Shown: piece by piece, positions 7,356-14,618 of the stretch
How the letters are laid out: each line of letters starts with the position of its first letter
How positions within the stretch are numbered: the first letter of the stretch is position 1
Origin: Sphingomonas bacterium
GTDB taxonomy: Bacteria; Pseudomonadota; Alphaproteobacteria; Sphingomonadales; Sphingomonadaceae
Assembly: GCF_028292965.1 (NCBI RefSeq)
Contig: NZ_JAQGLG010000141.1
Span: 1-46,335, forward strand
DNA: 46,335 bases
Reading direction: 5' to 3'
Notes under the pieces: model-generated
The model's input: the letters and a program-made list of their open reading frames with translations, nothing else
Database searches by the model: none
What the model was told of the DNA's origin: nothing
Position numbers and translations under genes: made by a program

Positions 7356-8327
7356 ATGGAGAACGCGTTCGGCCGTCTGGCGGCCGATGCGTGGCATCCG
7401 GTGGCGCGTCCCGTTCCGGCCTCCGGTCCAAGCCACATCGCGCATCTCTCGCTGTTCGGGATTCCGCTGACGGTGCGGAGCGATGACGCCGTCCTGCTCG
7501 CCGTGCTGGCCGGCATTTGCGACGCGTCGCCGGTTCCGGCAAGCCACGCCGTGCCACTCGACCTTTCGCTGGTCGTCGATCCGACGCTGATCGGATCGCT
7601 GTCGTCACCCCCGCACGTCGACGGCATGCGCATGACAATCGATGGCCCGAGCTTTACCGCCCGGGCCGATGCGGCGCGCGGACGGGGATGGTGCCGCGTC
7701 TCGCCGGAATTGCGCGACGATCTCGACCAGCTGCGCGACACGGCGCTCGAACCACTGCTGTTGTTTCTGGTCACACGGCGCGGCCGGGCGCCGCTTCATG
7801 CCGCCGGGTTCATCATTGACGATCTCGCGGTGCTGCTCGCGGGCCCGAGCGGTTCGGGCAAGAGCTGCCTGACGCTCGCCGCGCACCGCGCCGGCTTCGC
7901 AGCCCTGTCCGACGACATCGTTTTCGTCGCGGCCGGCGCGCGACCGGATGTGTGGGGGTTGCCGCGCCCTGTCCATCTCTTCGCGCATGATGCGCCCGAA
8001 TTCGATCAGGTCGTTCGCCTGCGCAACGGCAAGGAGAAGCGGGCGGTGGCGCTGTGCCGCCAGCGCGCGCCGCGCGCCGCCGAAAATGCCGTTCTTTGCC
8101 TGTTGCGTTTCGGTGACGCGGTCAGGCTCGAGCCGGTCGACCCGAACGACGCGCCCAGCGCCTTTGCCACGCTGGAACCCGGCTTCGACCTGCTCACCGA
8201 CGAGATCGCGGCAGCGGTCGCGGCATTGGCCAGGTGCGGCATCTGGTCGCTGACACTGTCCGACCGACCCGACGAGGCGATCGCGCTGCTCGCCGACAGT
8301 CTCCCCTTGTTGCGCGGGGATCGCTGA
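7356..8327 (+). CDS. HPr-kinase-like P-loop protein
   Basis: The 323-residue product has a nucleotide-binding P-loop GPSGSGKS at residues 163-170, preceded by LHAAGFIID and followed by LSDDIVFV, the HprK C-terminal-domain pattern. The N-terminal half has no recognised domain and lacks the standard HprK N-terminal domain. Such HprK-related proteins occur beside exopolysaccharide and peptide-tailoring clusters in proteobacteria; here no PTS HPr gene is seen, so a role in phosphorylating a sugar, peptide or regulatory protein is inference. The ATG at 7356 has GGGGAG 6 bases upstream; a TTG directly in front is less likely. First gene of the plus-strand operon. Confidence 0.75.
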   Translation: MENAFGRLAADAWHPVARPVPASGPSHIAHLSLFGIPLTVRSDDAVLLAVLAGICDASPVPASHAVPLDLSLVVDPTLIGSLSSPPHVDGMRMTIDGPSFTARADAARGRGWCRVSPELRDDLDQLRDTALEPLLLFLVTRRGRAPLHAAGFIIDDLAVLLAGPSGSGKSCLTLAAHRAGFAALSDDIVFVAAGARPDVWGLPRPVHLFAHDAPEFDQVVRLRNGKEKRAVALCRQRAPRAAENAVLCLLRFGDAVRLEPVDPNDAPSAFATLEPGFDLLTDEIAAAVAALARCGIWSLTLSDRPDEAIALLADSLPLLRGDR

Positions 8328-8329
8328 CG

Positions 8330-9457
8330 ATGCGCGTCGTCCATGTGAACTGCGTGATCGATGCGGCGCGGCGCGCGCCGGCCGATCTGCTCGCGGCATG
8401 GCCGACCCTGTCCGCCGTGGCGGATGCCGCCGCGCGCGCCGGCGCCGAGGTCACCGTGCTCCAGGCGAGCCATTTTTCGGGGGAATATCAGCAGCGTGGC
8501 GTTACCTATCGGTTCATCGCCGAACCGCGCTGGCGGCGCGGCAACGGGGCGGGGATCATGCCGTGGCGGATCGGCGCTGCGATCCGGCGCGAGCGGCCCG
8601 ATGTGGTGCATTTCAACGGGCTCGATTTTCCCTTCCACGTCCGTGCCGCCTGCGCGGCCGGGGCGCCGGTGCTGCTGCAGGACCATGCCAGCCGGGCCGA
8701 GGGGCGCAGCGCGCGGTTCCGCCGCTGGGGCCATGAAAAGGTCGCCGGCATCGCCTTCACCGCGCGGGCACAGGCCGAGCCGTTTCTGCGCGAACGCCAG
8801 CTTCCCGCTTCGGCCAAACGGTTCGCGGTGCCGGAATCGTCGAGCCATTTCACGCCGGGCGATCGCATCATGGCGCGGTGCGACAGCGGGGTGCACGGTG
8901 CGCCCGCTTTGCTGTGGATCGGGCATCTCGACGCCAACAAGGACCCGCTGACGCTGCTGCGCGCGGTGCGCATCGCGCTCGCCACGCTGCCCGACCTGCA
9001 GCTGTGGTGTGCCTTTGTCGGTACGGCCCTGCTGCCCGAAGTAGAGGCGCTGTTGCAGGCCGACGAGCGCCTCGCGGCACATGTCCACCTGCTGGGCACC
9101 GTGCCGCATGCGGGCGTCGAGACCTTGTGCCGCGCCGCCGATCTGTTCGTGTCGACCAGCCGGCGCGAGGGCTCGGGCTATGCCTTGCTCGAGGCGATGG
9201 CGTGCGGCGCGACGCCGGTGGTCAGCGATATCCCCTCGTTTCGCGCGCTGACCGGCGACGGCGCGGTCGGTGCCCTGGTGCCCGTCGGTGATGCCGAGGC
9301 GCTGGCCGCGGCGATCATCGACCAGGCGCGGCGCCCGCGTGAGCGGGCCCGCGCCGCGGTGCGCGCGCATTTCGAACGCCATCTCGCCTTCGACGCGATC
9401 GGCGCGCAGTTGATGGCCGCCTATCGCGCGATCGTCGCGGCGGACGCACGGTCATGA
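8330..9457 (+). CDS. Glycosyltransferase, GT4 type
   Basis: A 375-residue GT-B glycosyltransferase. The N-terminal half has VVHFNGLDFPFHVRAAC and the C-terminal half LLWIGHLDANKDPLTLL, HLLGTVPHAGVETL and the donor-binding STSRREGSGYALLEAMACGATPVVSD, in which the EGSGYALLE segment is the GT4 ExxxxxxxE signature. It would act at the cytoplasmic face, adding a nucleotide-activated sugar to the lipid-linked repeat unit. The ATG at 8330 is 2 bases after the kinase-like stop; an upstream in-frame extension to 8234 lies inside that gene. The 3' end overlaps the next glycosyltransferase by 4 bases. Confidence 0.88.
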   Translation: MRVVHVNCVIDAARRAPADLLAAWPTLSAVADAAARAGAEVTVLQASHFSGEYQQRGVTYRFIAEPRWRRGNGAGIMPWRIGAAIRRERPDVVHFNGLDFPFHVRAACAAGAPVLLQDHASRAEGRSARFRRWGHEKVAGIAFTARAQAEPFLRERQLPASAKRFAVPESSSHFTPGDRIMARCDSGVHGAPALLWIGHLDANKDPLTLLRAVRIALATLPDLQLWCAFVGTALLPEVEALLQADERLAAHVHLLGTVPHAGVETLCRAADLFVSTSRREGSGYALLEAMACGATPVVSDIPSFRALTGDGAVGALVPVGDAEALAAAIIDQARRPRERARAAVRAHFERHLAFDAIGAQLMAAYRAIVAADARS

Positions 9458-10614
9458 AGATCGCGATCATCACCCCGGGCGGCGTCGACCGCAGCGGGAC
9501 CGAGCGGGTTATCCCGTGCCTGCTATGGCTGATCGAGCGCCTCGTGCGCGCCGGCGACGAAGTCCACATCTTCACCTTCCGCCAGGAGACGACGCCCGGC
9601 AACTGGCCACTGCTCGGCGCGACGGTGCACAATGCCGGCAGCTGGCGGTCGTACCGCATGCTGCTCGCGATGCTGCGTGACGAACATCGCAGCGGGCGTT
9701 TCGACATGCTGCATGCCTTCTGGGCGGCGCCAGCCGGCTTTGTCGGCGCGCTCGCATCGTGGTGGTTGCGCGTGCCGATGATCCTGACGCTGCCGGGCCA
9801 GGACATCTCCCATCTCGGCTCCGGGCCGGAACGGACGCACGCGACATTCGCGGCGCGGCTCAAGCTGCGCATCGCCTTATGGGCCGCTGTGGCGATCACC
9901 ACGCCGAGCATCGCGATGAGCGAACAGGCCGCGGCCGCGCGCATCGCCGTCGAGCCGGTCACGCTCGGCGTCGCGCTCGACCGCTGGCCGCCGCGGCCGC
10001 CGCGCCGTCGCCACCGGTCCAGCCCGATCCGGCTGCTCCACGTTGCCAGTCTCAACGCGGTGAAGGACCAGGCGACATTGCTCGGCGCGATGACGCGGTT
10101 GCGGTATCTCGGCGTGCCGTTCGAACTCGATATCATCGGCTGCGACACGCTCGGCGGCGCGATCCAGCGCCGCAGCGCCGCCCAGGGCCTCGCCGCCCAG
10201 GTGCGTTTCCACGAGGCACTGCCGCACGACCGGCTGCGGCCCTGGTTCGAGCGCGCCGACCTCTTGGTGATGAGCTCGCGCCACGAAGGTGCGCCGATCG
10301 TCGCCCTGGAGGCGGCGGTTGCCGGCGTGCCGACGGTCGGCACCGCGGTCGGGCATATCGCCGATTTCGCGCCCGACGCGGCGCTCGCCGTGCCGGTCGG
10401 CGATGACGTCGCGCTGGCCGATGCGATCGTGCAGCTGAGCGACGACGAGGGCATGAGGCTGCGGCTGGCCCGCGCCGCGCAGGAACGCGCCATTAGCGAG
10501 GATGCCGATTTCACTGCCAAGCGGTTCCGCGCGTTCTATGCCGCGGCAGCGAAGCGCGCCTCGCGCGACGTGCCGACGCCTTGCGGCCAGGCGACGGCGG
10601 GAGGGGTGGCATGA
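9454..10614 (+). CDS. Glycosyltransferase, GT4 type
   Basis: The 386-residue protein begins with MKIAIITPGGVDRSGTERV, a typical GT4 start with a glycine-rich acceptor-domain loop. LLHVASLNAVKDQATLL opens the donor domain and MSSRHEGAPIVALEAAVAGVPTVGT contains the E(x7)E signature. It probably transfers a sugar to the polysaccharide repeat unit; the sugar cannot be told from sequence. It overlaps its neighbours by 4 bases on both sides. The last 25 residues are Ala/Gly-rich and probably disordered. Confidence 0.88.
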   Translation: MKIAIITPGGVDRSGTERVIPCLLWLIERLVRAGDEVHIFTFRQETTPGNWPLLGATVHNAGSWRSYRMLLAMLRDEHRSGRFDMLHAFWAAPAGFVGALASWWLRVPMILTLPGQDISHLGSGPERTHATFAARLKLRIALWAAVAITTPSIAMSEQAAAARIAVEPVTLGVALDRWPPRPPRRRHRSSPIRLLHVASLNAVKDQATLLGAMTRLRYLGVPFELDIIGCDTLGGAIQRRSAAQGLAAQVRFHEALPHDRLRPWFERADLLVMSSRHEGAPIVALEAAVAGVPTVGTAVGHIADFAPDAALAVPVGDDVALADAIVQLSDDEGMRLRLARAAQERAISEDADFTAKRFRAFYAAAAKRASRDVPTPCGQATAGGVA

Positions 10615-12011
10615 ACTACCTCTCAGTCGCCCAGCACGACCGGGCCACACTGCGCGTCGATATGCCGGCCGCCAACGAGAAGCGCCGCCTGCGCTGGCGC
10701 TGCGGCATCCTGCTGATCGGCTTCGATCTGGGGGCGATCTTCGCCGGGGTCGCTGCGGCGACATTGCTGCGCTTCGGCACCGGGCTGGGGTTCGAGCTTG
10801 GCCGGCTGATGGCGGTGATCGTGCCGATCTATCTCGTCGTCGCGGCCAATGGCCATGCCTTCCGGCTCGGCGAGGCGGTCCATGACAAGATGGCCCTGGG
10901 CCGCAACCGCGCCGTGATGTCGTTCCTCATCGCCATGGGCCTGATCCTCGGCGCGGCCTTCTACCTGCGCACCGGGCTGGACCTGTCACGCGTCGCGCTG
11001 GCCTTGTCGATCCTGTTCGGCTTGGTGAGCCTGGCCGCGGCGCGTGGCGAGTTCGCGCGCCTGTCGCGGCGCTGGTTCCCGCATTCGATTCTGCACGAGA
11101 CGATCATCATGGACGGCGTCTCCGTCTCCGCCGCACCCGATACCGTGATCCTCGACGCGGCCCTGCTCGGCCTGACGCCACGGCGCGACGACCCCACGAT
11201 GCTCGACGCGCTCGGCTGGCGCATCGCCGCCACCGACCGGGTGATCGTCGCCTGTCCGCCCGAACGGCGGCGGCTCTGGTCGAGCGTGTTGCGTGGCACC
11301 GGCGTGAACGTCGAGGTGATCATGCCCGAGCTCGATGCGATGCACGCGCTCGGCATCAACGCCTATGATGGGCACACCACGACGATCGTGTCGCTCGGCC
11401 ATCTCGGCCAGGGCGACCGCGTGCTCAAGCGTTTGCTCGACCTGGCGATCATATTCGCCACGCTGCCCGTGACGATGGTGCTGATGCTGCTGGTCGCACT
11501 GGCGGTGCGACTGGAAAGCGCCGGGCCGGTCCTGTTCGTCCAGCGCCGCATCGGCCAGGGCAACCGGCTGTTCGCCATGTACAAGTTCCGCAGCATGTGT
11601 GAGCAGGCGGGCGACCGCGACGGTATTGTGTCGACCGCGCGCGGCGACGATCGCGTGACGCGCGTCGGGCGTTTCATCCGCCGCACCAGTCTCGACGAAC
11701 TGCCGCAGATCTTCAACGTGCTGCGCGGCGAGATGAGCGTGGTCGGGCCGCGCCCGCACGCGCTCGAATCGCGCGCCGAGGATGCGTTGTTCTGGGATCT
11801 GGAGCAGCGCTACTGGGATCGCCACGCGGTCAAACCCGGCATGACCGGGCTGGCCCAAGTGCGCGGCCATCGCGGCTCGATCAGCGGCGCGGACGCGCTC
11901 GCCAGCCGGGTAAATTCCGATCTCGCTTATCTGCAATCCTGGTCGATCTGGCGGGACCTCGCCATCATCGGCCGTACTTTTCGCGTGTTGATCCATGACA
12001 ACGCGTTCTGA
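10611..12011 (+). CDS. Undecaprenyl-phosphate phosphosugar transferase, GumD/WcaJ type
   Basis: This 466-residue membrane enzyme should start repeat-unit assembly by moving a sugar-1-phosphate to undecaprenyl phosphate. The N-terminal part has several hydrophobic helices (about residues 26-46, 60-80, 100-118, 125-145) around a degenerate Rossmann-like region. The C-terminal bacterial sugar transferase domain has the re-entrant helix (LAIIFATLPVTMVLMLLVAL), YKFRSM, TSLDELPQIFNVLRGEMS, VVGPRPHA and KPGMTGLAQVRGHRG. Family members usually use UDP-glucose or UDP-galactose. The start at 10611 overlaps the previous stop (ATGA). It is followed by the first real gap of the operon, 155 bases. Confidence 0.9.
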   Translation: MNYLSVAQHDRATLRVDMPAANEKRRLRWRCGILLIGFDLGAIFAGVAAATLLRFGTGLGFELGRLMAVIVPIYLVVAANGHAFRLGEAVHDKMALGRNRAVMSFLIAMGLILGAAFYLRTGLDLSRVALALSILFGLVSLAAARGEFARLSRRWFPHSILHETIIMDGVSVSAAPDTVILDAALLGLTPRRDDPTMLDALGWRIAATDRVIVACPPERRRLWSSVLRGTGVNVEVIMPELDAMHALGINAYDGHTTTIVSLGHLGQGDRVLKRLLDLAIIFATLPVTMVLMLLVALAVRLESAGPVLFVQRRIGQGNRLFAMYKFRSMCEQAGDRDGIVSTARGDDRVTRVGRFIRRTSLDELPQIFNVLRGEMSVVGPRPHALESRAEDALFWDLEQRYWDRHAVKPGMTGLAQVRGHRGSISGADALASRVNSDLAYLQSWSIWRDLAIIGRTFRVLIHDNAF

Positions 12012-12078
12012 ACCCTCAGCATCTTGGTCCGTCCGCCGCTCGCGGGCCAATGGGTCGAAAGATCGGGCGCGCATCATA

Positions 12079-12097
12079 TGGAGTCGTGACGACTCCA
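12079..12097 (+). promoter_or_regulatory. Perfect 9-bp-arm palindrome upstream of the small secreted protein gene
   Basis: TGGAGTCGT-G-ACGACTCCA has perfect 9-base arms around a single G. Its size and symmetry fit a dimeric repressor or activator operator. It lies 69 bases before the ATG of the small secreted protein, in one of only two real gaps of the operon, so an internal promoter here is plausible. I found no clear -35/-10 pair. Confidence 0.45.
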
Positions 12098-12111
12098 GTT
12101 CAGCGGCGGGA

Positions 12112-12139
12112 TTTGCCTTCGACAGGGTCGTCGGGCAAA
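12112..12139 (+). other. Hairpin in the leader of the small secreted protein gene
   Basis: TTTGCC (12112-12117) pairs with GGCAAA (12134-12139) and CGAC (12120-12123) with GTCG (12127-12130), separated by a small internal loop and closed by AGG. It ends 27 bases before the ATG, so it may affect mRNA stability or translation. It has no T tract. Confidence 0.3.
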
Positions 12140-12166
12140 CTCGTCGCGCTTTCACGGAGGTCTGGG

Positions 12167-12424
12167 ATGAAGATACGGATCATCACATTGGGCGCGGCGG
12201 CGATGGCGCTGTGCTCCTCGTCGATCGCCTTTGCGGCCGAAACGGTACGCGCCGCCCAGGCGCGCCCGATCAGCAAGACGGCGCTGAAGGTCAGCCGCGC
12301 CACGCCGAAACTGCACGATTCGAACAAGGACGGCAGCACCATTCCGATCGTGCTCGGTGCGGCCGTGGGGCTTGGCGCGCTGGTCTATCTGGCAACCAAG
12401 CAGGATTCGAACGCCAGCCGCTAA
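12167..12424 (+). CDS. Small exported protein with C-terminal membrane segment, unknown function
   Basis: An 85-residue protein with a GGAGG ribosome binding site 6 bases before ATG 12167. Residues 1-23 are a signal peptide (MKIRIITLG, hydrophobic core, cut likely after AFA). A basic, Thr/Ser/Lys-containing middle follows, with a short acidic SNKDGS loop and then a hydrophobic segment IPIVLGAAVGLGALVYLAT near residues 58-77 ending in a polar tail. I do not recognise the family. It sits inside the exopolysaccharide operon between the initiating transferase and the first Wzy-like gene, with its own palindrome upstream and terminator downstream, so it is probably expressed as its own, perhaps abundant, transcript. 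A role in polymer export, surface attachment or envelope sensing is a guess. Confidence 0.7.
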   Translation: MKIRIITLGAAAMALCSSSIAFAAETVRAAQARPISKTALKVSRATPKLHDSNKDGSTIPIVLGAAVGLGALVYLATKQDSNASR

Positions 12425-12446
12425 AGGCTGACCTGCGACAAGGAAG

Positions 12447-12478
12447 GGGCGCGACGACCAGGCCGTCGCGTCCTTTTT
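12447..12478 (+). terminator. Intrinsic terminator after the small secreted protein gene
   Basis: GGGCGCGACG (12447-12456) pairs with CGTCGCGTCC (12464-12473), 10 pairs including one G-T, with a 7-base loop and directly followed by TTTTT (12474-12478). It lies 22 bases after the stop codon and only 10 bases before the next start, so read-through must feed the downstream genes unless they have another promoter. Confidence 0.8.
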
Positions 12479-12488
12479 GCTGCCTGCC

Positions 12489-13913
12489 ATGTTAATGCGC
12501 GCGCTAGGTAGCGCGGCGCAGTCCGACGCCGCGATCGACGCGCGCCATAGCGTGCGACTGGCGGCCGGGTTGTTGGCGAGTGCGCTGCTGTTCGGCGGCC
12601 AGAGCGTCTTTCTCACCTTCGTCCAGGCGATGCCCCAGGCGCTCGGCGTGGTCGCGCTGGCCTATGCCGCATGGCATTGGCGCGCGGTCGTCGCTGCCCC
12701 GGGCGCCCGCGCGATGCTGGCGATCGCCGCAGCGATGCTGGCGCTGGTCGTCGTCCAGATCATACCTCTTCCTTACGCTCTGTGGTCGGCCCTGCCCGGC
12801 CGCGAGGTCGGCGCCGCGATGCTCGCCGCCGGCCCCGGCGGCTCGCCATGGCACCCGCTGAGCCAGGATCCGCAGGCGACACTGCAATCGGCGTTCATGC
12901 TGTTGCCGGCGGCCGGCATGCTGACGGTCGGGCTGCTGCTCGATCGCGCGGCGCTGCGCGGCCTGGTGCTGCTTATGCTGGCGCTGGCCGGCGTCTCGCT
13001 GATGCTCGGCTGGCTGCAGATGATCGTCGGGATCGACAGCAGCCTCTATCTCTATGGCGATCAGCGCGAGCTCGTCTCGACGGGCTTGTTCTCCAACCGT
13101 AACCACCAGGCGGACCTGCTGTGCCTCGGCGCGCTGTCCGCCGGCATCGCGCTCTATTTCCTCGCACCCGCGCAGGACGGTATCCGGCGCCATCGCTTCG
13201 CCATCGCCTGTGCCGCGGTGATCATGTTCGGCGCCGGTGTCGCCGCGACCGGCTCGCGCACCGGCGGCAGTCTGTTCGTACCCACCGCCGTCGTCGCCAT
13301 CACATTGTCGCTGGCGGAACGTCGCGCCGGTCGTCGGACCCGTCGCCACGCGCCGTTGGTCGCACTCGGCGCGATCGCCGTCATCGCGATCGGCTGGCTG
13401 CTGGTCGGGCAACCGCTCGCCCGGCTCGGCGCGAGCGACGACCTGCGCTATGCCATCTGGCCCGACGCCTGGTATGTTGCGCGCAGCCTGTGGCCGGTCG
13501 GTGGCGGTTTCGGCACCTTCGCGCTGAGCTATCAACAGATCGAAAGCCTCGGCAGCGTGACCCCGCTGCTGATCAACGCCGCGCATGACGATTACCTGCA
13601 ATTGCTGATCGAAGGTGGCGCCGTGGCCTTGGCCATCATGCTCGCCTTCTTCGCCTGGCTCGGCGTGCAGACCCGCCGCATCGCCCGCGCACCCGCCGGC
13701 CGTGCCGGCTGGTTCGCGCTCGCCGGCGTGGCGCTGCTGCTGATCCATTCGGCGGTCGATTACCCGCTGCGCACCGAAGCGCTCTCCACCGTCTTCGTCC
13801 TGCTGTGCCTCGTCATCAACGCGGCCAGCCATCCCCTGCCGCTTGCCGAGGACACCGCACCGCCGGCGGAGCCCGGCGCGCGCCACATCACCGAATCGGA
13901 GCATCGAGGATGA
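12489..13913 (+). CDS. O-antigen ligase/Wzy-like polymerase, first of two
   Basis: A 474-residue integral membrane protein with about ten hydrophobic helices and the large periplasmic loop typical of the Wzy_C (O-antigen ligase/polymerase) family: GLFSNRNHQADLLCLG, ATGSRTGG, and the loop GGGFGTFALSYQQIES...NAAHDDYLQLLIEGG, whose N/H-D-Y-L-Q-L-L motif is diagnostic. It would polymerise undecaprenyl-linked repeat units, or ligate chains, at the periplasmic face. ATG 12489 is chosen (12495 is possible); neither has a clear ribosome binding site, and a terminator ends 10 bases upstream. It overlaps the Wza-type gene by 4 bases. Confidence 0.85.
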   Translation: MLMRALGSAAQSDAAIDARHSVRLAAGLLASALLFGGQSVFLTFVQAMPQALGVVALAYAAWHWRAVVAAPGARAMLAIAAAMLALVVVQIIPLPYALWSALPGREVGAAMLAAGPGGSPWHPLSQDPQATLQSAFMLLPAAGMLTVGLLLDRAALRGLVLLMLALAGVSLMLGWLQMIVGIDSSLYLYGDQRELVSTGLFSNRNHQADLLCLGALSAGIALYFLAPAQDGIRRHRFAIACAAVIMFGAGVAATGSRTGGSLFVPTAVVAITLSLAERRAGRRTRRHAPLVALGAIAVIAIGWLLVGQPLARLGASDDLRYAIWPDAWYVARSLWPVGGGFGTFALSYQQIESLGSVTPLLINAAHDDYLQLLIEGGAVALAIMLAFFAWLGVQTRRIARAPAGRAGWFALAGVALLLIHSAVDYPLRTEALSTVFVLLCLVINAASHPLPLAEDTAPPAEPGARHITESEHRG

Positions 13914-14605
13914 AACTGACAGCCCTTGCCGCATCCGCCCTGTTGCCCCTTGCGCTTGCGGGCTGCACCTCGACCTCGGCCGGCGCGCCGACCCAGGACG
14001 CCTATCTCCACTTCCCCGCGCCCAATCCCGAAGCCAGCGTGCAGGATTATCGCATCGGCCCGGGCGATACGCTGAGCATCAACACCTTCCAGGAACGCGA
14101 CCTGACGCTCGACCATGTCGAGGTCGATGCCAGCGGCAACATCCTGCTGCCGCTGATCGGCAGCGTGCACGCCGCAGGTCTGAGCTCGGGCGCACTGGCC
14201 AGCGAGATCCAGACCCGCCTGGCCAAACGTTACCTGCGCGATCCGCAGGTCTCGGTGCTGGTCGCCTCCGCCGTGTCCCAAAAGGTCACGGTCGAAGGTT
14301 CGGTGACCCAGGCCGGCGTGTTCGAATTGAAGGGCGAGGTAACGTTGCTCCAGGCGCTCGCCTTGGCCAAGGGACCGAACCGCACCGCGCGGCTCGGTCG
14401 CGTGGTGATCTTCCGCACCATCAACAACCAGCGCCAATATGCGGTGTTCGACATCAACCAGATCCGCCGCGGCGTGATGCCCGACCCGCAGATTCTCGGC
14501 AACGACGTGGTCGTGGTGCCCTTCTCGACCGGCAAGGGCGTGTTCCGCGACATGCTTGTCGCCTTGCCCGTGCTCGGCGTGTTCGGCGCCTTCAACAACT
14601 TCTGA
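13910..14605 (+). CDS. Polysaccharide export lipoprotein, Wza/GumB type
   Basis: The 231-residue protein starts with a lipoprotein signal peptide ending in a lipobox LALAGC (C18), so it should be lipid-anchored in the outer membrane. The poly_export domain follows (YRIGPGDTLSINTFQERDLT, residues about 45-120) and then a SLBB domain (KVTVEGSVTQAGVFELKGEVTLLQAL). It is short like GumB and lacks the extra Wza domains. It should form the outer-membrane exit channel together with the Wzc/GumC-type protein encoded next. The start at 13910 overlaps the previous stop; an ORF reading from 13805 is longer but lacks the signal peptide at its N-terminus. Confidence 0.92.
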   Translation: MKLTALAASALLPLALAGCTSTSAGAPTQDAYLHFPAPNPEASVQDYRIGPGDTLSINTFQERDLTLDHVEVDASGNILLPLIGSVHAAGLSSGALASEIQTRLAKRYLRDPQVSVLVASAVSQKVTVEGSVTQAGVFELKGEVTLLQALALAKGPNRTARLGRVVIFRTINNQRQYAVFDINQIRRGVMPDPQILGNDVVVVPFSTGKGVFRDMLVALPVLGVFGAFNNF

Positions 14606-14618
14606 AAGCGGGGATGGC

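Noticed and set aside
7356..8327. HPr-kinase-like gene as part of a lasso-peptide cluster
   Set aside because: No precursor peptide, asparagine-synthetase-like cyclase, PqqD-like recognition protein or transglutaminase-like protease is encoded nearby; all downstream genes are polysaccharide genes.
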